Notes: a model not told the origin generated them from the letters alone. Positions 47,116-58,824 are shown, numbered from the stretch's first letter. The stretch: DNA of 64,000 nt from Steromphala cineraria (GCA_916613615.1 OU744727.1:22100777-22164776), one strand, 5' to 3'. Program-made: numbers and translations.

Positions 47116-47189
47116 CCATTTTCGTGCAAACTCAAGACCACAAAGAAATATGTAGAAAGAAGCAATACAGTCGGAATAGTCCAAGCCAT
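47116..47189 (-). CDS. Exon 1a: signal peptide (alternative first exon)
   Basis: Begins MAWTIPTVLLLSTYF and ends SLHENG, a short N terminus followed by a hydrophobic core, typical of a secretory signal peptide. Donor GTGAGT at 47,110-47,115; leaves in phase 2, which matches exon 2. ATG at 47,187-47,189. A TATA-like stretch lies near 47,366-47,373 about 180 bases upstream; promoter function is not shown. A paralogous exon with the same ending lies 2 kb downstream at 45,076. Confidence 0.72.
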
Positions 47190-49649
47190 TTTCAAATAGT
47201 GTGTTCTACGACTCTAATATACTGCTTTGAGAGACTACCTTTCCGTCAAGACAGTTCCACTCATACCTTGAATTGAACACTCACACAGTTAGTTTTATTC
47301 TAAGGGAGGAAACTGCTCTAATAGTGAAAAGCTTACTCTTTGTTAACTTCCTTGTTGCGTTTGTGATATATAACATTGGATGGGTTTCAAGGGTAGACAG
47401 TATAAATTCAGCTAATAATAAATTTCAGCTCGACATTTAATACAAGTATCCCTCTTGTATCTGACAATTTGACGGTTATTTCGTTTAGAGCATTTAAATC
47501 ATTCTCCTATATGGACTATGTGTATAGTTGTGTATAGATACATCGTTCCCTTGTTTACAAAGTGTATCATATTGCTAATATGTTTAAATTAGATTTAGTT
47601 TTAGTAATGATGACATAACTTCATCTGAGCAGACAAAGTGTCACTCAATATTCACGTGACATTGCAATTTTTCAAATCATTCTTTGATCTCATCTGATTT
47701 GCATAGTCTCTCGTACAAAATTTTTGTTGGCATGGTGAAATAAAAAATGCGTCCTTTTTCGCAATTAGACAGGAGATACCAAATCAAGCAAAATATTAAG
47801 TTAAGTTGAACGAAATTTTCAATGTAGAAACATTTATTGCAACTGAAAATAGTAAACTTGACATACATAAGAAAAAAATGATCATGTGTATCTACACCAA
47901 ATGATTAACTGTAACAATTTTAATATTCGATTGAAGTGTTTGATTTTATATACATGAACTTGAAAATGTTGACATATTGTATTATTGTATAATAATGAGC
48001 TATTTGGAGCAATAAAAACCATGTAAACAAATATCATTTGTACCAATCCAAGGATCCATACCAAAATCATCAATGGAATCATTGTTTATGCTGTTTGTAA
48101 TGTTAAACAGCTTCAAATAAGATTATAGTATTGACTTTATTTTATGCTATACTTTATTCCATTCAAATATGTGTCTTGTTATTCTGATTTTATAGGCAGA
48201 TAACATCAAATAGGCCACATAACTTTCATTCAAAAAACAGTTTATTTCTCCTATCCTTCTTTAATATTTTTTGTGGGACTCGGGACATGGAAAATGAATC
48301 CTACAGGTACAGTCTATCTCGAGCCATTGGACATATCAGAATTTAATGAGATCGATTCCATAACCCTGAGAAACATCAACTGGAAATTTGTGTGCCGAAA
48401 ATGGTTATCAATTTCTTTGAAATACGTAAGGTTTCAAACTATGACAGGAAAATATGGAATATTCTTAATTCAAAAACGTCTTGCTGAACGAGCGTCAGTA
48501 AGATCCATTACATTTATTTAAAAACAGTTCAATGGAAAATTCGGTGATCAATTGAAAGGGTTTTTGCTATGACGATTTGAGTTTCGAAACTAACAATACA
48601 TTTTCTGATATAATCAAATACAGTCCTAAAGTAAATGTAAAGACATGTAAAGACGGATTGCAACAAGTCACCAGGCCTGAAATTGTTACATTTCGAGGTC
48701 CTCGTCATCACGGAGATTGACTATACGATTATCAACTTTGAATGTTCTAACATTACTACAAATCAAGACCAATCCTTAGCATATCAAGAATACATTAAAA
48801 GTGAACACGAAGTATTTTTTCAAACGATCGCAGCTGCATACCGAAAGTCATATACTGTAGTGTAACAAGAGAGTGTGTGAGCAAAGCTCACCTTTTTTGG
48901 CTCTCTTTTTATACCCCGTTCCCCTAAGTGATCATAGTTACCCTTTTTTATATAAATTTTCCACTTTTCGTTTCACAGTTGACTGTTTTGGGCTCAATTT
49001 TGTTCCAGTTACAGCTCAATTACCAACTGTTCAGCGACCCAACATATTTTTTTGGAATTCCGACTTCTTACTCGTAGACTTACTTATAGACTTACTTTTT
49101 TATATATATCAGAATCATTTGAGTTGGTCTAGTATACAGTCAAATATAGTCAAGTTAAAAAAACCCATAACACCAATAGCCTCCTACAATGAAACTAGTA
49201 GGAGCCTATTGGTGTTACATGTACAACCATTATCTTTTATGAATATATTCGTTTTTTAAATGTTTTATCTTGTGTTCTCCAAACATCAAGTTTAAACAGT
49301 GAGTCAATAGTAAAGTCATTTTATTTGAGGCATATCTCCCAAACTATACCTATCTTATACAAAACCAACACGAGAATGAGTGAGCAAAGCTTACCTTTTA
49401 TACCTATATATGTAAATATATATTCATTATTTATAAAAGATAATGGTTGACACATGGGTCACTTATAGATATATTTCCTCGAAGTCAGTTGTACATGAAA
49501 TGGTTTTCTACAGGAAAAGAGAGTGCAAGACCTAATTACGCAAAAACAAAAAATGAATGAAAAGGGAAAATCTGTATATGAAAGTGATCAATTTTGCAAA
49601 GATTATTCCTTCTGATCTAATACTGCCAGACATGAAAGTGGAAAACAAT
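47190..49649. other. Region upstream of the gene
   Basis: AT-rich, presumably promoter and intergenic DNA. Contains a near-perfect hairpin at 49,169-49,216 (19-bp arms AACACCAATAGCCTCCTAC and a 10-base loop). Open frames at 48,273-48,521 and 48,873-49,259 have no recognisable similarity and AT-driven composition. Confidence 0.4.
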
Positions 49650-49671
49650 TATTATTTGGATACTAACCTCC

Positions 49672-49827
49672 GACAAGTGACCTTAGCCTGTTAGCCATAT
49701 AACATGCAATCGACTCATTCCCACTGATGTAATGAAACTTCATTACCCAGAACAATCGGAGTTATCCGCCCGTCACTAGCCCACTAGGTGGCGTGACCTG
49801 TCATCCAATTAGATTCATTCACATTAC
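49672..49827 (+). repeat. DIRS left inverted terminal repeat
   Basis: Starts GACAAGTGACCTTAGCCTGT, ends TTCATTCACATTAC. By eye identical to the complement of 55,732-55,887. Outer arm 49,650-49,671 begins TATTATTTGGATAC. Confidence 0.93.
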
Positions 49828-50194
49828 AGAGTCGGTAGTGTGCAGACGTGTTTCTGTATCTCTTCCGATTGTATTGAGCTATATTAATTAACGTGTTTTG
49901 TTGTTTATTGACTCTATTGCTTACCTTAGTCAGGTATTCCATCTGTCTTTCTCGTTTTCATTCCTCGCGAGTGAATTCTGTGTTTCAGACAGGTGTTTTT
50001 GCTAGTTGACACAGCCGTGTTAACTTGGACTGGTGGTGCACGGGTTGTCGATTGCGGTCGTGCAGCACGTGCAGCCCGGGCGACGGACGGTCGCTCTACC
50101 TCGCTGCAGTGACAGCTAGCGCTACTGCCGCCTACACTTGATCGCCTGTCGCCTGCCTAGCGCTAGGTATCTCGTGTGGCGCTTGGATTAGCGC

Positions 50195-50800
50195 TTGCCG
50201 CGCTTGTCGCCTGCCGTCTTCCTGACGGTTGGTGACTCGTGTGCCGTTGGATTTCGCCTGCGCTTGCCGCCTGCCGCCTTCCCGGCGTTAGGTGTCTCGC
50301 ACGCTAGTGGCGTTTGGATTAGGCCGCGGTTGTCGCCTGCCGTCTTCCTGACGGTTGGTGACTCGTGTGCCGTTGGATTTCGCCTGCGCTTGCCGCCTGC
50401 CGCCTTCCCGGCGCTAGGTGTCTCGCACGCTAGTGGCGTTTGGATTAGGCCGCGGTTGTCGCCTGCCGTCTTCCTGACGGTTGGTGACTCGTGTGCCGTT
50501 GGATTTCGCCTGCGCTTGCCGCCTGCCGCCTTCCCGGCGCTAGGTGTCTCGCACGCTAGTGGCGTTTGGATTAGGCCGCGGTTGTCGCCTGCCGTCTTCC
50601 TGACGGTTGGTGACTCGTGTGCCGTTGGATTTCGCCGGCGCTTGCCGCCTGTCGCTAGGTGTCTCGCAAGCTAGTGGCGTTTGGATTAGGCCGCGCTTGT
50701 CGCCTGTCGTCTTCCTGACGCTTGGTGACTTGTGTGCCGTTGGTTTTCGCCTGCGTTTGCCGCCTGCTGCCTTCCTGGCGCTAGGTGTCTCGCGCACTTG
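50195..50800 (+). repeat. 126-bp tandem repeat in DIRS leader (about 4.7 copies)
   Basis: TGTCGCCTGC landmarks at 50,205, 50,331 and onward every 126 bases; the unit is a multiple of three, giving a 159-residue open frame with a 42-residue repeat (PRLSPAVFLTVGDSCAVGFR...). Looks like non-coding GC-rich repeat, not a true protein. Confidence 0.88.
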
Positions 50801-51499
50801 GCGTCTGGACTTCTACCGCTGTGCGCTAGTCGCGTGGTGTTTGGTTGGACGTGTGCTTGTGCGTGGGCGTTACCTCGTGCTCGTGGCTCTCGCCCTTAAC
50901 TCAGGGGAGCTCCCTCCATGGGAAGCGGCTGAGCGGAGGGTCGACTGACGCGTGGCACTTGTGTGCGCTTGTCGTGCAAGTTCGTCTGACCTGCGCTGCA
51001 TAGGCTGCCGCTGGCGCCTGAGGTTCAGGATAGGATTCGGTGAGTGAGGCGCGGCCGCGCTCTCCCCCCCGTTGGACAGGGGTGTTAGAGACGCTCTACG
51101 CGTTCTCTCCCCCATTGGATTGACTCGCAGACGCCTAGCGCTCGCTTGTCAAAATCCCTTACAGGGGATGGGACTTAGTTCGCTGCGACTCAGCGACCCC
51201 GTACCGGGCGTTCTGCGGACGGTGCAGGTCACGCAAGTCGGCGAGCTACGACCCTCATGTCGTCTGTCTCCTGTGTAGGAACAATTGCCCGGAGGATAAC
51301 CGGTGCGTGGAGTGTGAGGATCTCTCCCCCGAGCAGCACAGGCGCAGAGCCGCTGCAAGGCTTCTAGGCGCGTGACCCAGGGTTCGTCTGCCGCCACAGG
51401 CATGGCGTGTCGCCGGAGAGATCGGACCTCATTATTTCCGAGGACGCAGGGGAGTTTGACATTCTGTCCTCCCTGGTGTCGGACGTATGTTCCCTAGTG

Positions 51500-52700
51500 T
51501 CTACTATCGAGTAGGCGCTTGCTTGGACGTGTGCTTATGCGCTTGCTGGGACGTGTGCTTGTGCGATTGGCCGCCTCCTCGCGCTCGTGTCTCTCGCTCT
51601 TAACTCAGGGGAGCTTTCCTCTATGGGAAGCGCCTGGGGGAGGGGACTGACGTGTGTCGCTATTAGTGTGCTTGACGCTCAAGTTCACGGATTGGGCAAG
51701 CGCCACACGCTTCGCGCGTGCCTGTGCGCTTCCCTAACGTCTACTAGTGAGTAGGCACTTGATTGGACGTGCGCTTGGGCGCTCTCTCGCGCGCGTGTCT
51801 CTCACTCTTAACTCAGGGGAGCTTCCCTCTAGGGAGATCGCCTGAGTGGAGAGGTGGGGACGCATGTGGCTTGGTAGTGCGCTTGACGCTCGGGGTCACG
51901 GGACAGAAGGTGAGGCGATCTCACTGTTCGTGTCTACCTTGGAATTGCGTCTGACGCTAATTGGTTAGCTCTGAAGCTGATTGATTTGTGAGCTCTCCCT
52001 GCTCCGCTGATCGGGGGTTGATGTGCGCTTGTGTGCTTGACCGCCCCTCGCGCTCACATCTCTCACTCTTAGATCAGGTGAGCGTCCCTCTAGGGGGAAC
52101 GCCTGAATGGAGAGTTGATTGGCGCTGATTGGTTGGTGAGCTTTCCCTGCTCCGCTGATCTGGCATTAATGTGCGCTTGTGTGCTTAACCGCCACTCGCG
52201 CTAATGTCTCTCACTCTTAGCTCAGGTGAGCGTCCCTGTAGGGGGAACACCTGAGTGGAGAGGTGATTGACGCTGATTGGTTCGTGAGCTCTCCCCGCTC
52301 CGCTGATCGGGGATTAATGTGCGCTTGTGTGCTTGGCCGCCTCTCGCCTCTCACTCTTAGCTCAGGTGAGCGTCCCTCTAGGGGGTACGCCTGAGTGGAG
52401 AGGTGATCAACGCTGATTGTTTGGTGAGCTCTTCCGCTCAGCTGATCGGGGGACTAATGTGGGCTTGGCCGCCCCTCGCGCTCACGTCTCTCACTCTTAA
52501 CTAAGGGGAGCGTCCCTCTAGGGGGAACGCCTGAGTGGAGCGGTGATTGACGCTGATTGGTTTGTGAGCTCTCACGGTCCGTTGATCGGGGATTAACGTG
52601 TGCTTGGCCGCTCTTCGCGCTCGTGTATCTCACTCTTAGCTTAAGGGAGCGTCCCTCTAGGGGGAGCACCTGGTTGGAGAGGTGATTGACGCTTGTCACT
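51500..52700 (+). repeat. 140-148-bp tandem repeats in DIRS leader
   Basis: Units with TCTCACTCTTAGCTCAGG, GCGTCCCTCTAGGGGGAAC and GTGAGCTCTCCC recur at about 52,023, 52,171, 52,319, 52,459 and 52,598; more diverged copies lie upstream from about 51,500. Confidence 0.8.
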
Positions 52701-52858
52701 TGGTAGTGCTTCTTTTGCTCAGGTTCGCAGGACAGAAGGGGTCATGTCCACCTGGGACTAGCGCCTGACACTTCTGACGCTGGTGGGTCAGGGGGTGCGA
52801 CGCTTGCTTGCTTGATACTGGCGAAGCGCTCCAGGTGCTTTCCTCTTAGATAATCCGG

Positions 52859-53734
52859 TTGCACTTGAGTTCGAGACGGCAGGCGCTCTCCCCTTGTCTA
52901 GTGGGGATTTTCTTCCGCCTTATCCTCAAGCTATTTATTCACGAATTGGACCTAGTCCCCTCCGACTCGCGTCCATTTACGTGGGGTTCTGCGGGTGCTG
53001 TGTCTCTCGGGAGTCGGCGTGCTACGTCCCTCACGTGGTCTGCCGCCTGGGCAGGAATTCCTGGCTCGAAGGGAGTCGGTGCGTCGAGTGCGTCGACCTC
53101 CCTAGGAGCAGCGCTAGTGCTTCCGCTTTTCCATCCGGAAGGGTGAGCTGCAACAGCGCTCCAGGGCGGCCAGGCGACCCACCCCGGGTCCGATTTCTAC
53201 CACAGGCTGAACGAGTGTCCTCGACATCTGTAAGGATGTCGGCGTGTTTTACGAACCGTCCTCCCTGGCGTCGGACTTAGGGTCCTTGAACTTGGACAGG
53301 TCCCTTGGGACCCCCTGGCACTTGAATGGTTTTCCCGACGCTTCCCTTTCGTGGGATACGTCTCAGGATGGCCCTATAACCTTCACGGCTGACTCCCCAC
53401 GGCGTGGGGGTGCCCTAGAAGGCGAGGAAGCGTTACATCGCGCCCACGCCTCATCACTTCGACCTTAAGGCGTTTAAGGACGACGTCATTGCGCCGGTCA
53501 GGGAGGCTTTCATCAGCCTGCCCCCTTTGGACCAGCGTGTCGCTGGTCTCCTCGCCGTCTGACACATCGGTGCCTTCTCGCCAGGGCTCCAGGTTGAGGA
53601 CAGAGGCAAGGGGGGGTTTTATACTGACGACAACGTTCGTCTCCTTAGGCGTCTGGCCGGTGGCTAAGACAGGCCCTGGTCGCCAGGGGGGGCATGGGAT
53701 GCCACAGGGAAGTGTTAGCACACGCGGGTCGTGA
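52859..53734 (+). pseudogene. DIRS gag-region remnant (uncertain)
   Basis: Between the leader repeats and the RNase H part, several overlapping frames contain coding-like fragments, for example FKDDVIAPVREAFISLPPLD at about 53,475. Position fits a gag-type protein, but no zinc knuckle or other motif was seen, so this is by position only. Confidence 0.4.
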
Positions 53735-53939
53735 GCCTCTCACGCTCCTGCAGTAGTAACGCTTTCTAGGGTTCTTGACGTCAGCTCAAGTCTATACGAG
53801 GGAGGGGGATGGAGACTCCATCTTTCGCTTCTTCAGATAGCCTTCAGCGCTCACGTTCGTTCACTCACCACCTTTAATAGTGGCAGAACGACTTCATGCT
53901 CTAGCAGGAGTGCCCTCGGGCAACCTCTAGACAAGAGTC

Positions 53940-54372
53940 AGTGGTACGTTGACGCGTCTACACAGATCTGTAACGCACACCTGAGGATGGTTAAACCATC
54001 GCATGAACCAGGTGTTGTATATTCACACAAACAGCTCAACATCGGCTTGATTGATCAACAACTGGGATCGGCCTAGGCCGGATCACTGTTACATCTGGCT
54101 ATAGAGTTGTTTCGCTTGTGAACAATCTAAACAGCTCAATCAGAGCGGTATACACCCTGATCATCCTCCGTTTCATGGAGTGGGTGTGGCACCCTCGAGT
54201 GTTCGAACCGAATGTCTGCTTTTCGCGACACGAGGCAATCAGCAGTTGCCAATTTACGTGTCACCAGTGGCCGACCCGTCTTCTCTCGCCTCTAGTGATC
54301 TACGATCGCCAGAGGTCGGAACTCCCGGTAGCCTCACCACCCATCTAGGCTCCTCAGGGAAGACGGATTGAA
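53940..54372 (+). pseudogene. DIRS RNase H and linker remnant
   Basis: YVDASTQICNAHLRMV (RNase H 'TDAS...GAHL' motif), a segment reading LLHLAIELFRLVNNLNSSIR, WVWHPRVFEP, and in the next frame LFATRGNQQLPIYVSPVADP. These are the usual order of landmarks after the reverse transcriptase in DIRS elements. Several stops and shifts. Confidence 0.8.
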
Positions 54373-54665
54373 GGGCGCTGGGCTTTGGGAGACGGTGGCC
54401 AGCGCAGTGGCGACCTCTTAGCAGTCCTCCGCGCGCAAACTGTACGATTTCAATGGGCTTCCTTTTATGACTTTTGCGGGAAGGGCTTGATGTGTGAGTA
54501 GTGACGCTAACTCAGATCGCTGAGTTCCCCGTCCGCCTGCGCACGGGAAGGAGCCTAAGGCCTCTTTCTTCAACACGAGTCTCGCAGTCATTAGGGCCGT
54601 CCTTCGCGAGAAGGATTCCGGGAGGACATATTCATCGTTAAGTTAAGACCGCCGGAAGGGGGGTC

Positions 54666-55265
54666 TTGGTTGTGTTGCGTAATCACCTCCTATCTGAACA
54701 CGATGAACCGCTGACAAACACGGCGCTGCTGCGTCTCAACATTAGAACTACCTTCTTGGTGGCTATGGGGTCAGCGGCCAGGATATCAGAATTGCACGTG
54801 TTGCAAGGCGATTTGCTCAGGGTTGGGGTGAGATATGAGGTTCAACGACTTTGGGACTTGCACCAGTGTTTAATGCAAGAACCAAAGCACTGACGAACGC
54901 GAGGACTTTCACACTGCCGTCAATCTCTCCGTCCGTCGAACCGGCGGACGAGCGGGACGTCTCATGTCCGGTGCGTGCTCTATGTGTCACCATAGGGGGA
55001 CGCGGACACTGAGACAGAGGAGGCGCAGGTTTTCCTGTCCCACTCCCAAACGAGCTAATTGAAGATTGACAGGAGGCAGTTGGAGGGAGTCTACCGATAG
55101 CAGACGCCTATAAGGGCCTGCGCAGATCGACCCGCACGAGATTCGAGCCTATTTGGTGACAATGGCCATCACAGTAATCTCTCGGTGGCGGACGTCATGG
55201 CCGGCTGCTTTGTAAGTCGAGCTTGGCGTTCGTCAACCACTACTTGCGCGATGTCTCTACGGGGA
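54666..55265 (+). pseudogene. DIRS tyrosine recombinase remnant
   Basis: FLVAMGSAARISELHVL carries the first catalytic Arg; DPHEIRAYLVTMAHHSN at about 55,133 carries the H..R box; and FVNHYLRDVS near 55,240 holds the nucleophilic Tyr. The three boxes are in different frames, so the enzyme is broken. Catalyses circle integration in living relatives. Confidence 0.85.
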
Positions 55266-55582
55266 ACCTAGAGGGCGTAAGCCGTCTAGGGGCGCAGGTT
55301 GTTGCACAGCAGCGAACCACAAGGGCTCCCCAAGGTAGGGGGCGCAACCTTCCACATTAGTGACTCCCGACCCGTCGATGTAGTCACTCATATAGTGAGT
55401 TGGTTAATTCACATTTTAATCTAACAACTATTGTGTGGTGTGGGTTTTAGTTGAGGGTCGTCGACCTAGGAGGTCAGACAATTTCCCGATTAAAACAGTC
55501 GCTAGCTAGGTCGTCGACGTTCAGGACAATCTTGAGAGTTACCGCTCTGGCGACGAATCCTTCCCGCCACCTTCTGTGGTAT

Positions 55583-55674
55583 CAGGCTAAGGTCACTTGT
55601 CGGAGGTTAGTATCCAAATAATAGTACGTTTTTGATTAAACGTCATTATTTATACTTACCGTAGACAAGTGACC
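55583..55674 (-). repeat. DIRS internal complementary region
   Basis: Its left half is the complement of the element's first bases (AGGCTAAGGTCACTTGTCGG...CCAAATAATA) and its right half the complement of its last bases (ATAGTACGTTTTTGATTAAA...). The halves share ATA/TAT at 55,621-55,623. This arrangement is the hallmark of DIRS elements and is thought to template restoration of the ends. Confidence 0.93.
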
Positions 55675-55731
55675 GTCGTCACTCCCGCCCGCCTCCCCTC
55701 TTGCGTATCCGTCGTTAATTGGGACTCCTAG

Positions 55732-55887
55732 GTAATGTGAATGAATCTAATTGGATGACAGGTCACGCCACCTAGTGGGCTAGTGACGGGCGGATAACTC
55801 CGATTGTTCTGGGTAATGAAGTTTCATTACATCAGTGGGAATGAGTCGATTGCATGTTATATGGCTAACAGGCTAAGGTCACTTGTC
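55732..55887 (-). repeat. DIRS right inverted terminal repeat
   Basis: Complement of the left repeat. Outer arm 55,888-55,930 (TACGGTAAGTATAAATAATG...GTACTAT) differs from the left outer arm, as expected for DIRS. Confidence 0.93.
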
Positions 55888-55930
55888 TACGGTAAGTATA
55901 AATAATGACGTTTAATCAAAAACGTACTAT

Positions 55931-57763
55931 ATCTCAAGTATATATACCAAGTAAATGGAGATCTTGCCCTCTAACTATTTTCATGCAAAAGGTTATATAT
56001 TAATGTATTAGAGAGTAGCTCAAAGACCTTATATAAATTGTATGTCTTGTTTGATAAAAGAATAATAAAAATATCCATTTTCAATAAAATATCAAGACTA
56101 TGGATGAAGGTAGATGCAGAAAAACACATATAGCAACTCATTAGAGTTTGTTGGATTTTTTTTATATAGGCAAGAAATTTGGTCAAAGGGATCACGGAAC
56201 TCTTCCGTAGAATATCAAATTTACTTTTCTAAAAGGGGCAGTAGCACGTTTTTGGGAAATTTTCAATTTTCACTGATAATCGTAGGTTTATGTCAAAAAT
56301 CTCATTTCACAAACCAATCATCCATAGTCAGAGGAATAGATAATTAAGATTCAAATAAAGTCCATTGTCTGCCGTTTTTGAGTGAACACCTTTTATTTTT
56401 TTATTTAAGAAAAATGAATCGTATGGTTGAACTTTACATAACAAAATTGATTTATTACTCCTACGTTTTGTTTAAATAAATTGTCTTGGAACCATTTATT
56501 ATCATTTTCATCACCTAATATTCTAAAATGTGCTACTGCCCCTTTAAGTTTGCCAATATATGTTGACCTAAGGCATGGCAACCTTTCATAGAGAGTTTCT
56601 GATTGCATGTCATACGCCTTGTGTATTTTCTATTTGCACAAACCAGGAAGACGGCTATGTCACAGTTATATTTTAATGCAATTGTATTGCGAGATCTCAC
56701 ATAGGCTACAAATCACTGCCTGTTATGATTCACGGAACAAGTCTATTCCAACACGAAAACATAAATCCCTCACCGTTTGGAATATTTTGCATATGAATGT
56801 AGTTGATAAGGTTTTAAAAAGGCCATGTCTAATCTACATGTACCAGAATACATATTTATGAGTAAACTTGTTTTATCCTGGTATATATCGAGCAATTAAA
56901 GAGAGTAGTGTTAATCGTAATATTGTAGGAGAGAATTGAAGATTCAATCCTTAGCTTTCACAGAATTAAAAATCTAATGCTAGGTGTACACTATGTCAAT
57001 GTTCTCTATGTTCTCCATTCACGTTACACACAGTTTCCAAAGTCCCAATGTGATCGATTAGGGTTTACCAATGCCAAACAAGAGGGAACGTGCTCTTCAA
57101 AAAATATTGAAGCAAGTTTCTTTTCCCGGTTGGTATATAAATTAAATCATTTTCGTTTTTCTCGTGCTATTTAGAGAGATTACCATTTGCGAGGCCAAAC
57201 GATGTTTCCTGGGGACTCTATGGACAAATGACCTGAAACTTGAGTTAGAAGTATTGGGTCTACAAAATACGGACCTAATTGGAAAATACATTTTTGCATG
57301 CAAGAAGTTTCTAGGAGTAAAACTAAATACACATAGTGTTATGGTTTATGGTGAACTGAGGCGGTTTCCGCTACACATTTATTGGTCTATAAATGCTGGT
57401 AAATATTCTTAAATATTTTGTCTATGTATTCTGATAGAATATCGAAAAAATGTTATAACATGATGTTACTTTAAATTCGGTATCTAACGTTAATAGTTTT
57501 CTATTTGCTATGGAAATACATGGATTGGACAACATGTATAATCTCAATCACTATTCATTAAATCACTAGCCGTTAGACTTACAAACATATTTATGCAAAC
57601 ATGGTGTGACAAAAGTTACCTGTCAAGAAAATGTTCTTAGTATTCACAGTTTAAAAATGATCTTATCAAAGAAGATTACTTATCATTTGTTGATATAAGA
57701 AAACTAGAACTAGCAAGATTCAGATGTTCATCCCACGATTCATTAATTGAAAGCGTGAGGTAT
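55931..57763. other. Intergenic, with one MITE
   Basis: AT-rich. Apart from the element at 56,232-56,545 and a dispersed repeat at 56,605-56,690, nothing was recognised. Confidence 0.4.
56232..56545. mobile_element. 314-bp MITE with AAAGGGGCAGTAGCAC ends
   Basis: AAAGGGGCAGTAGCACGTTTT at the left and its complement AAAATGTGCTACTGCCCCTTT at the right, no coding capacity. Confidence 0.75.
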
Positions 57764-57912
57764 ATACAATAACGAACTCCAAGGGACCAAAGAATTTAGT
57801 TCGCTATATCCGGTGTTCGCTATACGCATATAATTTTAATGATATTTTATAGGGACGGGACTTGAAAATTTGTTCGCTATATCCGAGTGTTCGCTATATC
57901 CGTGTTCTACTG
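57764..57912. repeat. TTCGCTATATCCG repeat element
   Basis: Four copies of TTCGCTATATCCG or a one-base variant at 57,800-57,905 around an AT-rich core, a small dispersed-repeat type. Ends at the TA where the next element is inserted. Confidence 0.65.
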
Positions 57913-57914
57913 TA

Positions 57915-58824
57915 GGGGAGACCGGGGCAGGCACGGCCCCGGGGCAAGTTCGTCTTTTCTCAATAATTATTGTTCGGTGGCCACTATCACTAAAATGGTA
58001 AAAACATGACTTTATCCCCAGATTGACTTTGAAATGGCGACAGTCCAACATGTTCTTTACAAACTGTAGAAGGAAAACCGTTTTTCATATAGCTTAGTAA
58101 CTTATTCGACTTCAGTTCACTTTGTTTTTGACAAATGTTGACTGTGTTTAGAAACATGTTCTTAAGTGAGCATAAACCAACATGCCGAGACGTATATGAA
58201 ACGAACAAGTTATTTTCGTGTGAGGGCTGTAAATTGTCGCAGCAAAGAAAAAAGAACAAACATGGTGTGTGGGGTACGTTCAGCCGTGAGGACGAGTCAC
58301 AAAAAAATTAAGGTCGTCCTCGAATCCATTTTCTAAAGGTCCTCCTCCTGGAAAGGACCCTCGAGAAGGTCCTTGAAGGTCCTTGAAGAGTAGGCTCCTC
58401 TAATTTGAAAGAAATTGTTATCCTTTTTGCAAAAGAAAGTTAACTGGTTCTACATCATTATAAAATATATCTTTGAAAAGTAACGAAATATTTTTTCTGT
58501 CCCAAATATCGAATACTATAAATAGCATCTTATCTCTCAGTAATTGTTGTAGCCTGAACGTGTCCTGATTGTTCCCAACGATAAACGAACCTGCCCCTTA
58601 GGGAAACCGAAACTACCCCGATGCGGGGCATGTTCGTTTTTTCAACTCGTCGTATTAAAAGCATAGTTATAGGCAAACTAGTTGAGTTTGGCACTTTCAA
58701 TAAGTATTGCAATAAAGTTAAGATATGTCTCAATATATGTACAAACGTACACTATTATATTGCAAGAAAACGACTCGTTATCTCTATTTTAGTGAAAAAG
58801 GGACGTACCGGCCCCGGTCTCCCC
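57915..58824. mobile_element. 910-bp non-autonomous element with GGGGAGACCGGGGC ends
   Basis: GGGGAGACCGGGGCAGGCACG at the left and inverted GGGGAGACCGGGGCCGGTACG at the right, TA on both flanks (57,913-57,914 and 58,825-58,826). TA duplication points to a Tc1/mariner/pogo-type helper. No transposase inside; GC-rich subterminal repeats at 58,555-58,640. Confidence 0.8.

Larger units (their letters stand above)
414..47189 (-). other. 36-exon gene for a large secreted EGF-like / FN3-like modular protein (3' end outside window)
   Basis: Seen: 36 minus-strand segments bounded by AG and GT, whose lengths and phases join without a stop except in exon 10. Order: signal peptide (exon 1), cysteine-containing region (exons 2-6), EGF-like cysteine-rich block (exons 7-9), then repeated modules (exons 10-36). 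The modules share two signatures: 'D.ESGI' with a nearby Trp (exons 13, 18, 21, 36) and 'V..D..PP' (exons 15, 18, 19, 32, 35). Together with 'Y.V.V.A.N.AG' strands (exons 21, 25, 30) they resemble fibronectin-III-like beta-sandwich repeats common in marine invertebrate extracellular proteins. Inference: secreted or extracellular-matrix/adhesion protein; no ligand or pathway can be named. No membrane segment was seen, but the C terminus lies beyond base 1. Introns are full of repeats. The exon chain is strong; the family name is not known to me. Confidence 0.85.
49650..55930 (+). mobile_element. DIRS-type tyrosine-recombinase retrotransposon
   Basis: Defined by structure and by protein remnants. 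Structure: 156-bp inverted terminal repeats (49,672-49,827 and 55,732-55,887), distinct outer arms, and an internal complementary region (55,583-55,674) that joins the complements of the two outer ends around the trinucleotide TAT, which also bounds the integrated element. Protein: RNase H-like and tyrosine recombinase remnants (below). GC-rich compared with its surroundings. Frames are broken, so it is inactive. Lies upstream of the host gene. Confidence 0.9.

Noticed and set aside
48873..49259. 128-residue plus-strand frame
   Set aside because: Phe/Leu/Ser-rich, AT-driven composition, contains a hairpin repeat; no recognisable motif.
50195..50674. 159-residue open frame with a 42-residue repeat
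   Set aside because: Produced by a 126-bp GC-rich tandem repeat in the DIRS leader; the opposite strand is open too, so coding is not supported.
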